A stretch of DNA of 64,000 bases from JBBDJB01 sp040880125 (GTDB taxonomy: Bacteria; Planctomycetota; Planctomycetia; Pirellulales; JBBDJB01). The stretch lies in contig JBBDJB010000048.1 in the NCBI GenBank assembly GCA_040880125.1, positions 15,464 through 79,463 on the forward strand. The letters are read 5' to 3'. The translations under genes were made by a program, and so were the position numbers. Under the pieces are notes generated by a model. The model was not told the origin of the DNA. It saw nothing but the letters and a program-made list of their open reading frames with translations, and did not search any database. Of this stretch, positions 1 through 7,152 are shown one piece after another; position 1 is the stretch's first letter, and the number at the start of each line of letters is the position of its first letter.

Positions 1-701
1 TTTGACAATGTTTGTTGACCACCCCCGTTTTGAGAAGTGTTGAAAAAATCCGCCTCGTTCTAACTAAGTGAGCTCGTGCTGGTTCAAGCCGCACTGATTA
101 AGTGCATTTACACCGGCATTTTTTCTACGGACTCGTACGCTCGCTGGGTGGTCACCACAGCGATACCGCGGCGGATCCCGAAAAATCCTGTTCATCCACT
201 CACAATAATACCGAAGCTACAATCGCAGGTCAATAGATGTGGTCAAAAAAACGGTGATTTTTTGGACGCTGTTCGGGCTGCCCGGTGCGGATCACGCTTC
301 GGAAATTGCCAAACGGTCGCCGAAAGCGGGGGAGGGCATATTCCACGGGCTGCGAGCCGCACGGACGAGAGCGGGGTCCGGGAAGCGGGGTGCGGGGTCC
401 GGGGTCCGGGGAGGGTATATTCCACGGCCTGCGAGCCGCACGGACGGGGTACCCACGAAGTGGGTCGGCTTCGTGCCTGGCTCGGTTGAAATAAGTCACG
501 GCGGCTATTTTCAACGGGCGGATAGAGCCGAGCTTAGGGCGACTTCCCAAGGGAAGCGCACACGCCTTGGTTTGCTCTTGAAGGTTGGGCGGCCTTTGGG
601 ATGATTTGTGCCGCGAGGGTTTCCTCGAATAAATGATCCGCCTACTTTCTGAGTTGGTGCGGCGGGTCAGTTCTGCCTCGAGCGATGTGACCGAAGCAAC
701 T
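1..701. other. Intergenic left flank of the cassette array
   Basis: I see no convincing gene in these 700 bases. ORFs here are Arg/Pro/Gly-rich, overlap each other in several frames and lack recognisable domains. The stretch holds a pair of 37-bp direct repeats (331-367 and 410-446) separated by a GC-rich simple tract with repeated GGGGTCC units. It lies beyond the last attC-like site in the cassette-reading direction, so it is either ordinary chromosome or decayed cassette DNA. Confidence 0.5.
331..446. repeat. Two 37-bp direct repeats
   Basis: Copies at 331-367 and 410-446 begin GGAGGG(C/T)ATATTCCACGG, end GAGCCGCACGGACG and differ at only two positions. The spacer of about 42 bp is a degenerate GGGGTCCGGG tract. 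With two copies only and a low-complexity spacer this is not a CRISPR. It may be a remnant of a dispersed or tandem element. Confidence 0.7.
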
Positions 702-792
702 TCATAACGCAAAAGGCGTTGAACGGCCGGCGCTCGCGCCTCGTTGTGGCCGCGACGGGCTAAAGCTGGGCCGCTCCAACGGCCTGTTATGC
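702..792 (-). repeat. attC-like recombination site 1 (after hicB)
   Basis: Read on the minus strand the site starts GCATAAC (792-786) and ends GTTATGA (708-702), the usual outer core sites of an integron attC. The arms between them form an imperfect palindrome (GGCCGTTGGAGCGGCC on one side, GGCCGTTCAACGCC on the other). The hicB stop codon lies inside the first core site, which is common in gene cassettes. The length of 91 bp fits attC sites. It closes the hicAB cassette. Confidence 0.75.
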
Positions 793-1005
793 GGCCCCAA
801 CTTCGACGATCTCGCCCTCTGAGCTCGGCTCCGGCACAGGCAACCCTTCCTCCCGAAGCCCTGCGATGTGAAGCTCGATGGCCTTGCGAATGAGCCGCAA
901 CACCTCCGGCCGAGATTCGCCGACAGCAACACACCCGGGAAGATCGGGCACGTGAGCACCCCAACTGGTCTCCCCACGCTCAACCACGACCATGTAGCGC
1001 TTCAT
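787..1005 (-). CDS. hicB: HicB-type antitoxin
   Basis: This 72-residue protein has the HicB partial RNase H-like fold signature: an N-terminal strand (YMVVVERGETSW) followed by HVPDLPGCVAVGES, and a helix leading to IELHIAGLREEGLPVPEPS. It lacks any C-terminal DNA-binding HTH or RHH, so it is a short HicB that neutralises HicA and may not autoregulate through its own DNA-binding domain. Its ATG follows the hicA stop codon directly (TGA then ATG at 1008-1003), so the two are translationally linked. The stop codon lies in the attC core at 786-792, making the pair a gene cassette. Family assignment is firm; activity is inferred. Confidence 0.9.
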   Translation of the reverse strand: MKRYMVVVERGETSWGAHVPDLPGCVAVGESRPEVLRLIRKAIELHIAGLREEGLPVPEPSSEGEIVEVGAA

Positions 1006-1206
1006 TCACCACTCCCCGGCCTTCTTCAGGCCTGCTTGCTTTAGGATTGCGTTCAGCGTGCCCGGTGGCACGTCCAAGCTCGGCTTCCCAGCTACAGTAA
1101 CGGTACCCGGCTTGTTCAGATTCTTGTACTGCCGATGGCTGCCGCGCGTTCTCGCCAGCTGCCAACCATCCTCCTCGAGCAAGCGAATTAGTTCGCTAAC
1201 CTTCAT
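1006..1206 (-). CDS. hicA: HicA-type mRNA interferase toxin
   Basis: This 66-residue protein matches the HicA dsRBD-like toxin family, which cleaves mRNA independently of ribosomes. The N-terminal helix (MKVSELIRLLEEDGW) is followed by the strand and catalytic segment TRGSHRQYKN, where His24 is the expected active-site residue, then PGTVTVAGKP and the PPGTLNAILKQAGL helix. Length is typical. It is the first gene of the hicA-hicB cassette, toxin first as usual for this family, and starts 28 bp after attC-like site 2. No intact promoter was recognised. Confidence 0.92.
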   Translation of the reverse strand: MKVSELIRLLEEDGWQLARTRGSHRQYKNLNKPGTVTVAGKPSLDVPPGTLNAILKQAGLKKAGEW

Positions 1207-1234
1207 TCAGATCGCACCATCACTCACGGTGTCC

Positions 1235-1336
1235 GCATAACGGGATGCGGCAAAGCTGCGCCGCCGAACAGGAACGTTCACAAACGCAATTCTACCACAG
1301 ATGAGGGGCGGCGTCAGCTTCAGCCGCGGGTTAGGC
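1235..1336 (-). repeat. attC-like recombination site 2
   Basis: On the minus strand the site runs from GCCTAAC (1336-1330) to GTTATGC (1241-1235), 102 bp. The arms pair imperfectly: CCGCGGCTGAAGCTGACGCC on one side against the complement of CGGGATGCGGCAAAGCTGCG on the other. It sits 29 bp after the stop codon of the 135-residue cassette protein and 28 bp before the hicA start, exactly where a cassette boundary should be. Confidence 0.8.
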
Positions 1337-1365
1337 GGCGCCAAGCCCGCTACCCTGGGAGTCAC

Positions 1366-1773
1366 TCACCAGACGATAGAGATAACAAGCGACACGGCCG
1401 CAACCACGAGGGAGATTATGGCGATCAAGGTAGCGGTGCGGTATTTCCGGTTCTCGTCTCTGAGGCTTGCAAGAACAGAGGCTGCGTACGTGAAGTTGAT
1501 GCAGTGACCGTCGTTGCCGACCTTGAGGGCAAAAAAGTGTACCAACGAGCCATCGTCATTCTTGTACCTGTACCGGTTCTCCAGATGGTAGTAGAGTCTT
1601 CCAAAGACGATGTCGCCATCGACTCCCAAATCACGTGCTAGGGCATCAATGTCGATCGGGACGAAGATCTTGGCACTACGACTAGGCTTTGCCTTCGTGA
1701 ACGAAGCGAAGGTCCCATAGTATCGCTCGTAAATGGCGTTGAGCATGTCCAAGTCGGTCGGCAGGCGTGTCAT
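1366..1773 (-). CDS. Cassette-encoded protein of unknown function with C-terminal TM helix
   Basis: This is a 135-residue protein. The start chosen is the ATG at 1773, because the upstream extension would run through attC-like site 3. The N-terminal 110 residues are soluble and mixed (MTRLPTDLDMLNAIYERYYG, then PIDIDALARDLGVDGDIVFG, which resembles a winged-helix-like helix-turn segment). The last 22 residues are a strong hydrophobic helix (LIAIISLVVAAVSLVISIVW), so it is probably a tail-anchored membrane protein with a cytosolic head. It lies between two attC-like sites as a one-gene cassette. I do not recognise the family; a membrane-linked sensor or effector is possible but unproven. Confidence 0.75.
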   Translation of the reverse strand: MTRLPTDLDMLNAIYERYYGTFASFTKAKPSRSAKIFVPIDIDALARDLGVDGDIVFGRLYYHLENRYRYKNDDGSLVHFFALKVGNDGHCINFTYAASVLASLRDENRKYRTATLIAIISLVVAAVSLVISIVW

Positions 1774-1796
1774 GTCACGAGGCCCCCTCCGGCGGC

Positions 1797-1932
1797 GCCC
1801 AACGTTTGAATTAAGCCGACCCGTAACGCGTGGATCGCCCGTAATGCGTGGTTCGGGAGATGAGAAAATGGCGCCGCCCAAGCATTTGAACGAAGCAGCG
1901 ATACGGGTTCGGCTTTGAATGAACTGTTAGGG
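1797..1932 (-). repeat. attC-like recombination site 3
   Basis: Minus-strand ends are CCCTAAC (1932-1926) and GTTGGGC (1803-1797), a consensus right core. The 136-bp site has long imperfect arms: TTGAATTAAGCCGACCCG on the left of the top strand and CGGGTTCGGCTTTGAAT on the right pair with each other. It is the longest of the four. It begins one base after the stop codon of the 123-residue protein and ends 23 bp before the next start. Confidence 0.82.
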
Positions 1933-1933
1933 C

Positions 1934-2305
1934 TCACTTGAAAAGCACCGCAGACAGCGCTGTGTGAACCTTGGACGGGGCGGTAGCCATGAACTTGCGG
2001 CCATCTTTGAGCTTGCAGATAAACGTGACGTCTTTACCGCGCCCGCCAGCGAGAAGGCCGGCCAATAGACCGACAGGGCCAAGAAGAACACCGCCCACGG
2101 CACCCCAGCCCACTGTGCCGCCAAAGCGCTTAACACTCTCCTCAGAGGCTGCCTCAAGCTCGGCAATCTCTGTCACCGGAATTGTCTCCCGAAAGAACTT
2201 GCCCTCAGATTTCATGATGAGATTGCCGGGCTTGCCGGCAACGTACTGGTGATCTTTCCCCTTCTTGAAATCACCAGCATGCACTTCAAATACTCCAAAT
2301 GCCAT
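1934..2305 (-). CDS. Cassette-encoded protein with glycine-rich hydrophobic segment
   Basis: This is a 123-residue protein. The ATG at 2305 is preferred: it follows an AGGGGGCGA ribosome-binding site, and the longer reading would cover attC-like site 4. The first 65 residues are polar (HAGDFKKGKDHQYVAGKPG, IPVTEIAELEAASEESV). They are followed by a glycine-zipper-like hydrophobic stretch (GTVGWGAVGGVLLGPVGLLAG) and a basic end (FICKLKDGRKFMATAPSKVH). The layout suggests a protein inserted in or associated with the membrane. Function is not recognised. It is a single-gene cassette between attC-like sites 4 and 3. Confidence 0.75.
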   Translation of the reverse strand: MAFGVFEVHAGDFKKGKDHQYVAGKPGNLIMKSEGKFFRETIPVTEIAELEAASEESVKRFGGTVGWGAVGGVLLGPVGLLAGLLAGGRGKDVTFICKLKDGRKFMATAPSKVHTALSAVLFK

Positions 2306-2319
2306 TTCGCCCCCTGTGA

Positions 2320-2410
2320 GCCCAACGATGGCGGTAACCGGGCCGCCGCCAAAGGATAATGATCTCAAGACCCGCATAATCGGCGGCTCCGGTTCACCGC
2401 TTTGTTATGC
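2320..2410 (-). repeat. attC-like recombination site 4 (right end of array)
   Basis: On the minus strand it runs from GCATAAC (2410-2404) to GTTGGGC (2326-2320), 91 bp, with arms GGTGAACCGGAGCCGCC and GGCGGCGGCCCGGTTACC that pair. It ends 14 bp before the start of the 123-residue cassette protein. By polarity it should terminate a further cassette at higher coordinates, but no convincing gene is seen there. Confidence 0.8.
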
Positions 2411-3370
2411 CTTCTTTGAAACGCTCGTCGATGATCGGAGTTATCCGGTGGCACCAAGATATAGTTCAGGTCGTAGGATTGAAACCGGTCGTCATGCCGG
2501 CTATCGAGTGTCGGGGGCCATTGTATCCGAGCGCTTCGGCGATGGGAAAAACCCAGGGGCGCAATAAAAAAACCCTTCCCCTTTGCCGGCGGTTATTGGG
2601 CGTCGATGCCGTAGCACCGTCGACCTCACCGGCCGGGTGGGAAGGGCTTAATGAGCGGTATGAACATCCGGTGGCATTGCGAAAACCGCGCCACGAGAAC
2701 CGAAAATCTGCCATCGGGCGAGTCAGTCCGGCGGTGTCGACCGACGTTTCACCGGACCACTGCTTGCCGCCTCGCAAGACCTCCACGCTAGCAAGAACGG
2801 ACAGGCGTCGTCAACGAATTTACCTCGACACAGTGCGATTCCATCAAGATTCTCCCGTGCGAGGTCCACCTATGACGTATCGGGAAGCTTCACGGCCCAG
2901 CGGCCATCGCCGCACGTGGCAATCCTTGCAACGCAGGAAGAATGTACGCCGCGGGATGTGCTTTGCACGAGCGATCAATCGCACCTTGTCGCTGCGCAGG
3001 TGTGGCGCAGCGCAAACGTTCCGGGGGTACGCTGCGCGCCTGAGAGTTGCGAAAACGCCCCCAGCGCGTGCAGCGACAACAGATAGGAGATGTCGCCGGC
3101 GGTCCGGATCAGCATGATCGTGCCGCCGAGCTGGATGAACTCGCCCCCAGCCGACATGCGTTTGCGCTTCCTTCTGCAGCGTGTACAGCGAGATAACGCA
3201 AGAGATCGATCCGATGGGCGGTGCCGTCGCCGCCCAGATTGTGGCGGTTTTCTACCGCGATGATTCGCACTTCCGGCTTGCATTGCCTGGAGCCAAAAAG
3301 TCGTATACTGGTGGCGATTGTTGAGTCGATCCATTTTCGCAATACACGCGCATTCGAACAGAGAAAACCG
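2411..3370. other. Long gap without a recognisable gene
   Basis: These 960 bases separate the cassette array from the next gene. Open frames exist on both strands (for example plus 2407-3117 and minus 2975-3334), but they are Arg-rich, lack domains and overlap one another. No integrase-like motifs are seen. A GC-rich inverted repeat pairs 2572-2592 (ACCCTTCCCC) with 2627-2648 (GGTGGGAAGGGC), close to the array end. The stretch may hold a decayed cassette or a broken gene. Confidence 0.5.
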
Positions 3371-4810
3371 ATGGACCTACGAGCGATGAATCAACTTTGC
3401 CCCACCGCTCTCCTTGCTGGCATCGCGATGCTCACACTTGCGCTTTCTCCCACGCTGTTGCGCGCGGCCGAGCCGGAGCAATCGCCCACGACGGCGCTCG
3501 ACCGGTACATCGCCGAGCCGGATGACAGCTTTGCCTGGGAGCTTGTGCACACTTCCGAAACGAACGGCGTCACCGGTCACGTGCTCCGGCTCACGTCGCA
3601 GCGATGGCGAGCACCCGGCGAGGTCGACCGGCAGACGTGGCAGCATCATTTACTGATGGCTCGGCCGGCGGAGGTCCGCTCGAAAACGGGACTTTTGTTT
3701 GTCGGCGGCGGCAGCAATCGCGATCGGATGCCGGCTGGGCCGTCCGACCGGCTGGTACAGATCGCCCGCAGTACCGGCACCGTCACCGCGGAAGTCCGCA
3801 TGATCCCCAATCAGCCGCTGGTGTTCGATAACGACGGCACGCACCGCTACGAAGACGATCTGATCGCCTACACATGGGACCAGTACCTTGAAGGCGGCGA
3901 TGAGAAGTGGCCCGCCCAACTGCCCATGGTCAAGAGCGTGGTGCGTGCCATGGACGCCGTGCAGGCGTTCGCGTCCAGTGAGCAGGGAGGTCGCAACACC
4001 GTCGAACGGTTCGTCGTCGCCGGCGCCTCCAAGCGCGGCTGGACAACCTGGCTCACCGCGGCGGTCGACGATCGCGTGGCGGCCATCGTGCCGATTGTGA
4101 TTGACGTGCTGAACATCGACCGCTCGATGCGGCACCACGCGGCAGCCTACGGCTATTGGGCGCCGGCCGTGGGAGACTACGTGCGGCACGGCATCACCCG
4201 CCGGCTCGACACGCCCCGCCACGCCGAGCTGTTGAAAACCGTCGATCCGTTCGTCTACCGCCGGCGGCTGGACATGCCGAAGTACATCGTCAACGCCAGC
4301 GGCGATCAGTACTTCTTGCCGGATTCGGCGCAATTCTACATCGGCGAGTTGCCGGGCGAGAACCTGTTGCGTTACGTACCGAACACGGACCACTCGCTGC
4401 GCGACAGCGACGCGCTGCAGTCGGTGGTCGGGTTCTACTTGGCGATCGCCCGGGAGCAGCCGCTTCCGCAGGTTCGCTGGCGTTGGGACGATTCGGGAGC
4501 CATCTACGTGCAGTCGACGCCCGAGCCGCAAGCAGCCTTGCTATGGCAGGCGACTAACAAAGCGAGCCGTGACTTTCGTTTGCAGACGATCGGCGCAGGT
4601 TACCGGAGTCATTTATTGACGCCGAACGACCAGGGCGATTACTCGGCGAGCGTCGAAGGTCCCGACGACGGCTGGACGGCTTACTTTGTCGAGTTGACGT
4701 TTGCCACGGCAGCCGGCATGCCGCTGAAGGTATCGACGCCGGTCCGCGTGGTGCCGGATCGTTTGCCGCATGCGGATCAAGATCCGGCGGAATTCACGAT
4801 TGGGAAGTGA
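3371..4810 (+). CDS. PhoPQ-activated pathogenicity-related (PqaA-like) alpha/beta hydrolase
   Basis: This 479-residue exported protein has a signal peptide (hydrophobic residues 11-31, cleavage near LLRAAEPE). It matches the PhoPQ-activated pathogenicity-related family. The nucleophile elbow is GASKRGW with Ser220, and later GDQYFLPD and NTDHSLRD supply likely Asp and His residues of the triad. Substrate is unknown; in planctomycetes these proteins are usually taken as secreted esterases or peptidases. The ATG at 3371 was chosen because it starts the signal peptide; an upstream ATG at 3221 only adds a non-conserved leader. It ends 68 bp before the UPF0261 gene, so the three following genes may be co-transcribed. 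Confidence 0.88.
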   Translation: MDLRAMNQLCPTALLAGIAMLTLALSPTLLRAAEPEQSPTTALDRYIAEPDDSFAWELVHTSETNGVTGHVLRLTSQRWRAPGEVDRQTWQHHLLMARPAEVRSKTGLLFVGGGSNRDRMPAGPSDRLVQIARSTGTVTAEVRMIPNQPLVFDNDGTHRYEDDLIAYTWDQYLEGGDEKWPAQLPMVKSVVRAMDAVQAFASSEQGGRNTVERFVVAGASKRGWTTWLTAAVDDRVAAIVPIVIDVLNIDRSMRHHAAAYGYWAPAVGDYVRHGITRRLDTPRHAELLKTVDPFVYRRRLDMPKYIVNASGDQYFLPDSAQFYIGELPGENLLRYVPNTDHSLRDSDALQSVVGFYLAIAREQPLPQVRWRWDDSGAIYVQSTPEPQAALLWQATNKASRDFRLQTIGAGYRSHLLTPNDQGDYSASVEGPDDGWTAYFVELTFATAAGMPLKVSTPVRVVPDRLPHADQDPAEFTIGK

Positions 4811-4878
4811 GAACGACCGGTCGGCGACGCCGTGCATCGGACCGGAATATCGCTGACGCTTTTCTCGAAAGCCGCGAC

Positions 4879-6150
4879 ATGAAGCCTCGTGTCTACGCCA
4901 TCGCCACCATGGACACCAAGGGCCAGGAGATCGACTACGTCGGTGAATGTCTACGTGCCGCCGGCGTGCAGGTCGTAACCGTCGACGTAGGCGTCTCCGG
5001 GCCGCCGTCCATCCAACCCGACGTCACACGCGAAACGGTTCTGAGTCGCGCAGGCGCGCAGCACGCAATCTCCGGTTCCCTGGCGAAGCTCAGTCGCGCC
5101 GACGCAATCGCAGCGATCAGCGACGCCATCACGGGTTACCTGGACCACGAGCACCAGGCAGGGCGCGTGGCCGGAGTGCTTGGCATCGGCGGCAGCGGAG
5201 GGACGCAAATCGCCACCGCTGCCATGCGGGCGCTGCCGGTCGGACTGCCCAAGCTGATGGTATCTACGCTGGCCAGTGGCAATACGCAGCCGTACGTCGA
5301 CTGCAGCGACATCACCATGATGTACTCGGTTGTCGACATTGCGGGGCTAAACGCGGTCTCGCGGCGAGTGCTGGCTAACGCGGCCCATGCGGTGGCCGGG
5401 ATGGTAAACGCGCAGCCGCCAGCGATGGACCGTTCGAAGCCGACGATCGCCATGACGATGTTCGGCGTCACCACCCCCTGCGTCGACCGCGTGCGGCAGG
5501 AATTGAGCGAGCGGGGCTACGACTGCCTGGTCTTTCACGCCACCGGTACCGGCGGCCGGGCCATGGAAAAACTAGTGTCCTCCGGCATGGTCGACGGCGT
5601 GCTCGACATCACGACCACCGAAGTCGCCGACGAAGTGGTGGGCGGCATCCTCACTGCCGGCCCGGAGCGGTTTGACGCGATTCTGCGCAGCGGCGTGCCC
5701 TACGTAGTGAGTGCCGGCGCACTGGACATGGTCAACTTCGGCGGGATGGCGACCGTGCCGGAGCGATTCGCCGCGCGCCTGCTTCACGCGCATACGGCGC
5801 AGGTGACCTTGATGCGAACCAGCGTCGAGGAAAACCGCCGGATCGCACGCTGGATCGCAGTTAAGCTGAAAGCGGCAACGTCACCGGTCACGGTGCTGCT
5901 GCCCGAGCGGGGTGTCTCGATGCTCGACATCGAAGGCGGTGTGTTTTTCGATCCGCCGGCCGACGCGGTCCTGTTCGATGAATTGGAAGCGGCGCTCGCC
6001 GGACATGTCCAGTGCCGGGTGGAGCGCGTCGACCATCATATCAACGACCCGGAGTTTGCCTTGCGGTTGGTGGAAGTGTTCCTTCGGCAGATGAGCTCGC
6101 GTCGCAATAGCACCATCCGCGGAAGCAGTAAAGTACGCAGCAGTCAATGA
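4879..6150 (+). CDS. UPF0261 / Tm-1-like ATP-binding protein
   Basis: This 423-residue cytosolic protein carries UPF0261 hallmarks: IATMDTKGQEIDYV near the start, GVSGPP, the glycine-rich GVLGIGGSGGTQIAT, and the conserved STLASGNTQPYVDCSDITMM block. The family binds ATP-like nucleotides and is homologous to the N-terminal inhibitory domain of tomato Tm-1; its bacterial reaction is not established. The ATG at 4879 begins the conserved MKPRVYAIATMD start; the extension to 4807 is not conserved and overlaps the previous stop. The next gene, 25 bp downstream, encodes the partner domain of Tm-1, which supports a shared pathway or complex. Confidence 0.9.
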   Translation: MKPRVYAIATMDTKGQEIDYVGECLRAAGVQVVTVDVGVSGPPSIQPDVTRETVLSRAGAQHAISGSLAKLSRADAIAAISDAITGYLDHEHQAGRVAGVLGIGGSGGTQIATAAMRALPVGLPKLMVSTLASGNTQPYVDCSDITMMYSVVDIAGLNAVSRRVLANAAHAVAGMVNAQPPAMDRSKPTIAMTMFGVTTPCVDRVRQELSERGYDCLVFHATGTGGRAMEKLVSSGMVDGVLDITTTEVADEVVGGILTAGPERFDAILRSGVPYVVSAGALDMVNFGGMATVPERFAARLLHAHTAQVTLMRTSVEENRRIARWIAVKLKAATSPVTVLLPERGVSMLDIEGGVFFDPPADAVLFDELEAALAGHVQCRVERVDHHINDPEFALRLVEVFLRQMSSRRNSTIRGSSKVRSSQ

Positions 6151-6175
6151 ATACGTTCCACGGAGAACCGGCCTG

Positions 6176-7015
6176 ATGCCTGAAGCTCGTGATGCAATTC
6201 TCGGTCGACTTCGTGCCAAGGTAAAACGCGGCGAGCCGATCGTCGGCGGCGGCGCCGGAACCGGCATTAGCGCAAAGTGCGAAGAGGCGGGCGGCATCGA
6301 TCTGATCGTGATCTATAACTCGGGCAGATTCCGGATGGCGGGCCGCGGCTCGCTCGCCGGGCTGATGCCGTACGGCAATGCCAACCAGATCGTCAAGGAG
6401 ATGGCGTTCGAGGTACTCACCGCCGTCTCGCATACGCCTGTGCTGGCCGGCGTCTGTGCGACCGATCCGATGATGATTCGCGACCACTTCCTGCGCGAGC
6501 TGATGGCGCTGGGCTTTGCCGGCATTCAGAATTTTCCCACAGTCGGGCTGATCGACGGCACGCTGCGCGAAAATCTGGAAGAGACCGGCATGGGCTTCGA
6601 CAAGGAGATCGAGTGCATCGCCGCCGCCGGTGAGTTGGGCCTGCTGACCACGCCCTATGCATTCGATGTCGACCAGGCCCGCCGGCTGACGGAAGTGGGC
6701 GCGGACATTATCGTCGCCCACATGGGTCTCACCACCAAGGGCACGATCGGCGCGAAAACCGCCAAGTCGCTCGACGACTCGGTGCGCGAAGTGACCGCCA
6801 TCGCCGAAGCCGCCAAGACGGTGCGCGACGACGTGCTGGTGCTCTGTCACGGCGGGCCGATCGCCATGCCGGAGGATGCGACGTACGTGCTGAACCGGGC
6901 ACCCTTGGTCGACGGCTTCTACGGCGCCAGCAGCATGGAGCGGCTGCCGACCGAAACGGCCATCACCGAGCAGACGCGCCAATTCGTCAGCATTCGCCGC
7001 GGCGCCGCAGAATGA
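6176..7015 (+). CDS. PEP-hydrolase-like TIM-barrel protein (Tm-1 C-terminal-domain homologue)
   Basis: This 279-residue protein belongs to the phosphoenolpyruvate hydrolase-like family of TIM barrels. Motifs seen are GGGAGTGISAKCEEAGGIDL, YNSGRFRMAGRGSLAGLMPY, VLAGVCATDP, NFPTVGLIDG and VLCHGGPIAMPEDA. It is a full-length single domain. It lies 25 bp after the UPF0261 gene, in the same order as the two domains in plant Tm-1 and in fungal fusions. The true substrate is unknown: the name comes from distant similarity to PEP mutase/hydrolase enzymes, and the function here is inferred only as partner of UPF0261. Confidence 0.88.
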   Translation: MPEARDAILGRLRAKVKRGEPIVGGGAGTGISAKCEEAGGIDLIVIYNSGRFRMAGRGSLAGLMPYGNANQIVKEMAFEVLTAVSHTPVLAGVCATDPMMIRDHFLRELMALGFAGIQNFPTVGLIDGTLRENLEETGMGFDKEIECIAAAGELGLLTTPYAFDVDQARRLTEVGADIIVAHMGLTTKGTIGAKTAKSLDDSVREVTAIAEAAKTVRDDVLVLCHGGPIAMPEDATYVLNRAPLVDGFYGASSMERLPTETAITEQTRQFVSIRRGAAE

Positions 7016-7152
7016 CCGGCGATATGCATTCCGCATGAGTTGGCGTCCGCCGCAGAACTTGGCGCGGATCGGTGTGCGAGGGTACATTAAGGGGTGCGCT
7101 TGCCCCCAGGGCGGCGATCTTCTCTCTTGTGCCTCCGTCGATGGGCTGACAT

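Noticed and set aside
331..446. Possible CRISPR array
   Set aside because: Only two repeats with a low-complexity spacer, and no cas genes anywhere in the window.
230..964. 244-codon minus-strand open frame
   Set aside because: It runs through attC-like site 1 and across hicB in another frame, is Arg/Ser/Pro-rich and has no domain.
2407..3117. 236-codon plus-strand open frame next to attC-like site 4
   Set aside because: Arg-rich composition without domains; its start lies in the attC core; competing frames exist on the opposite strand.
3650..4531. 293-codon minus-strand frame inside the PqaA-like gene
   Set aside because: Arg/His/Val-rich shadow frame; the plus-strand product has the nucleophile motif and a signal peptide.
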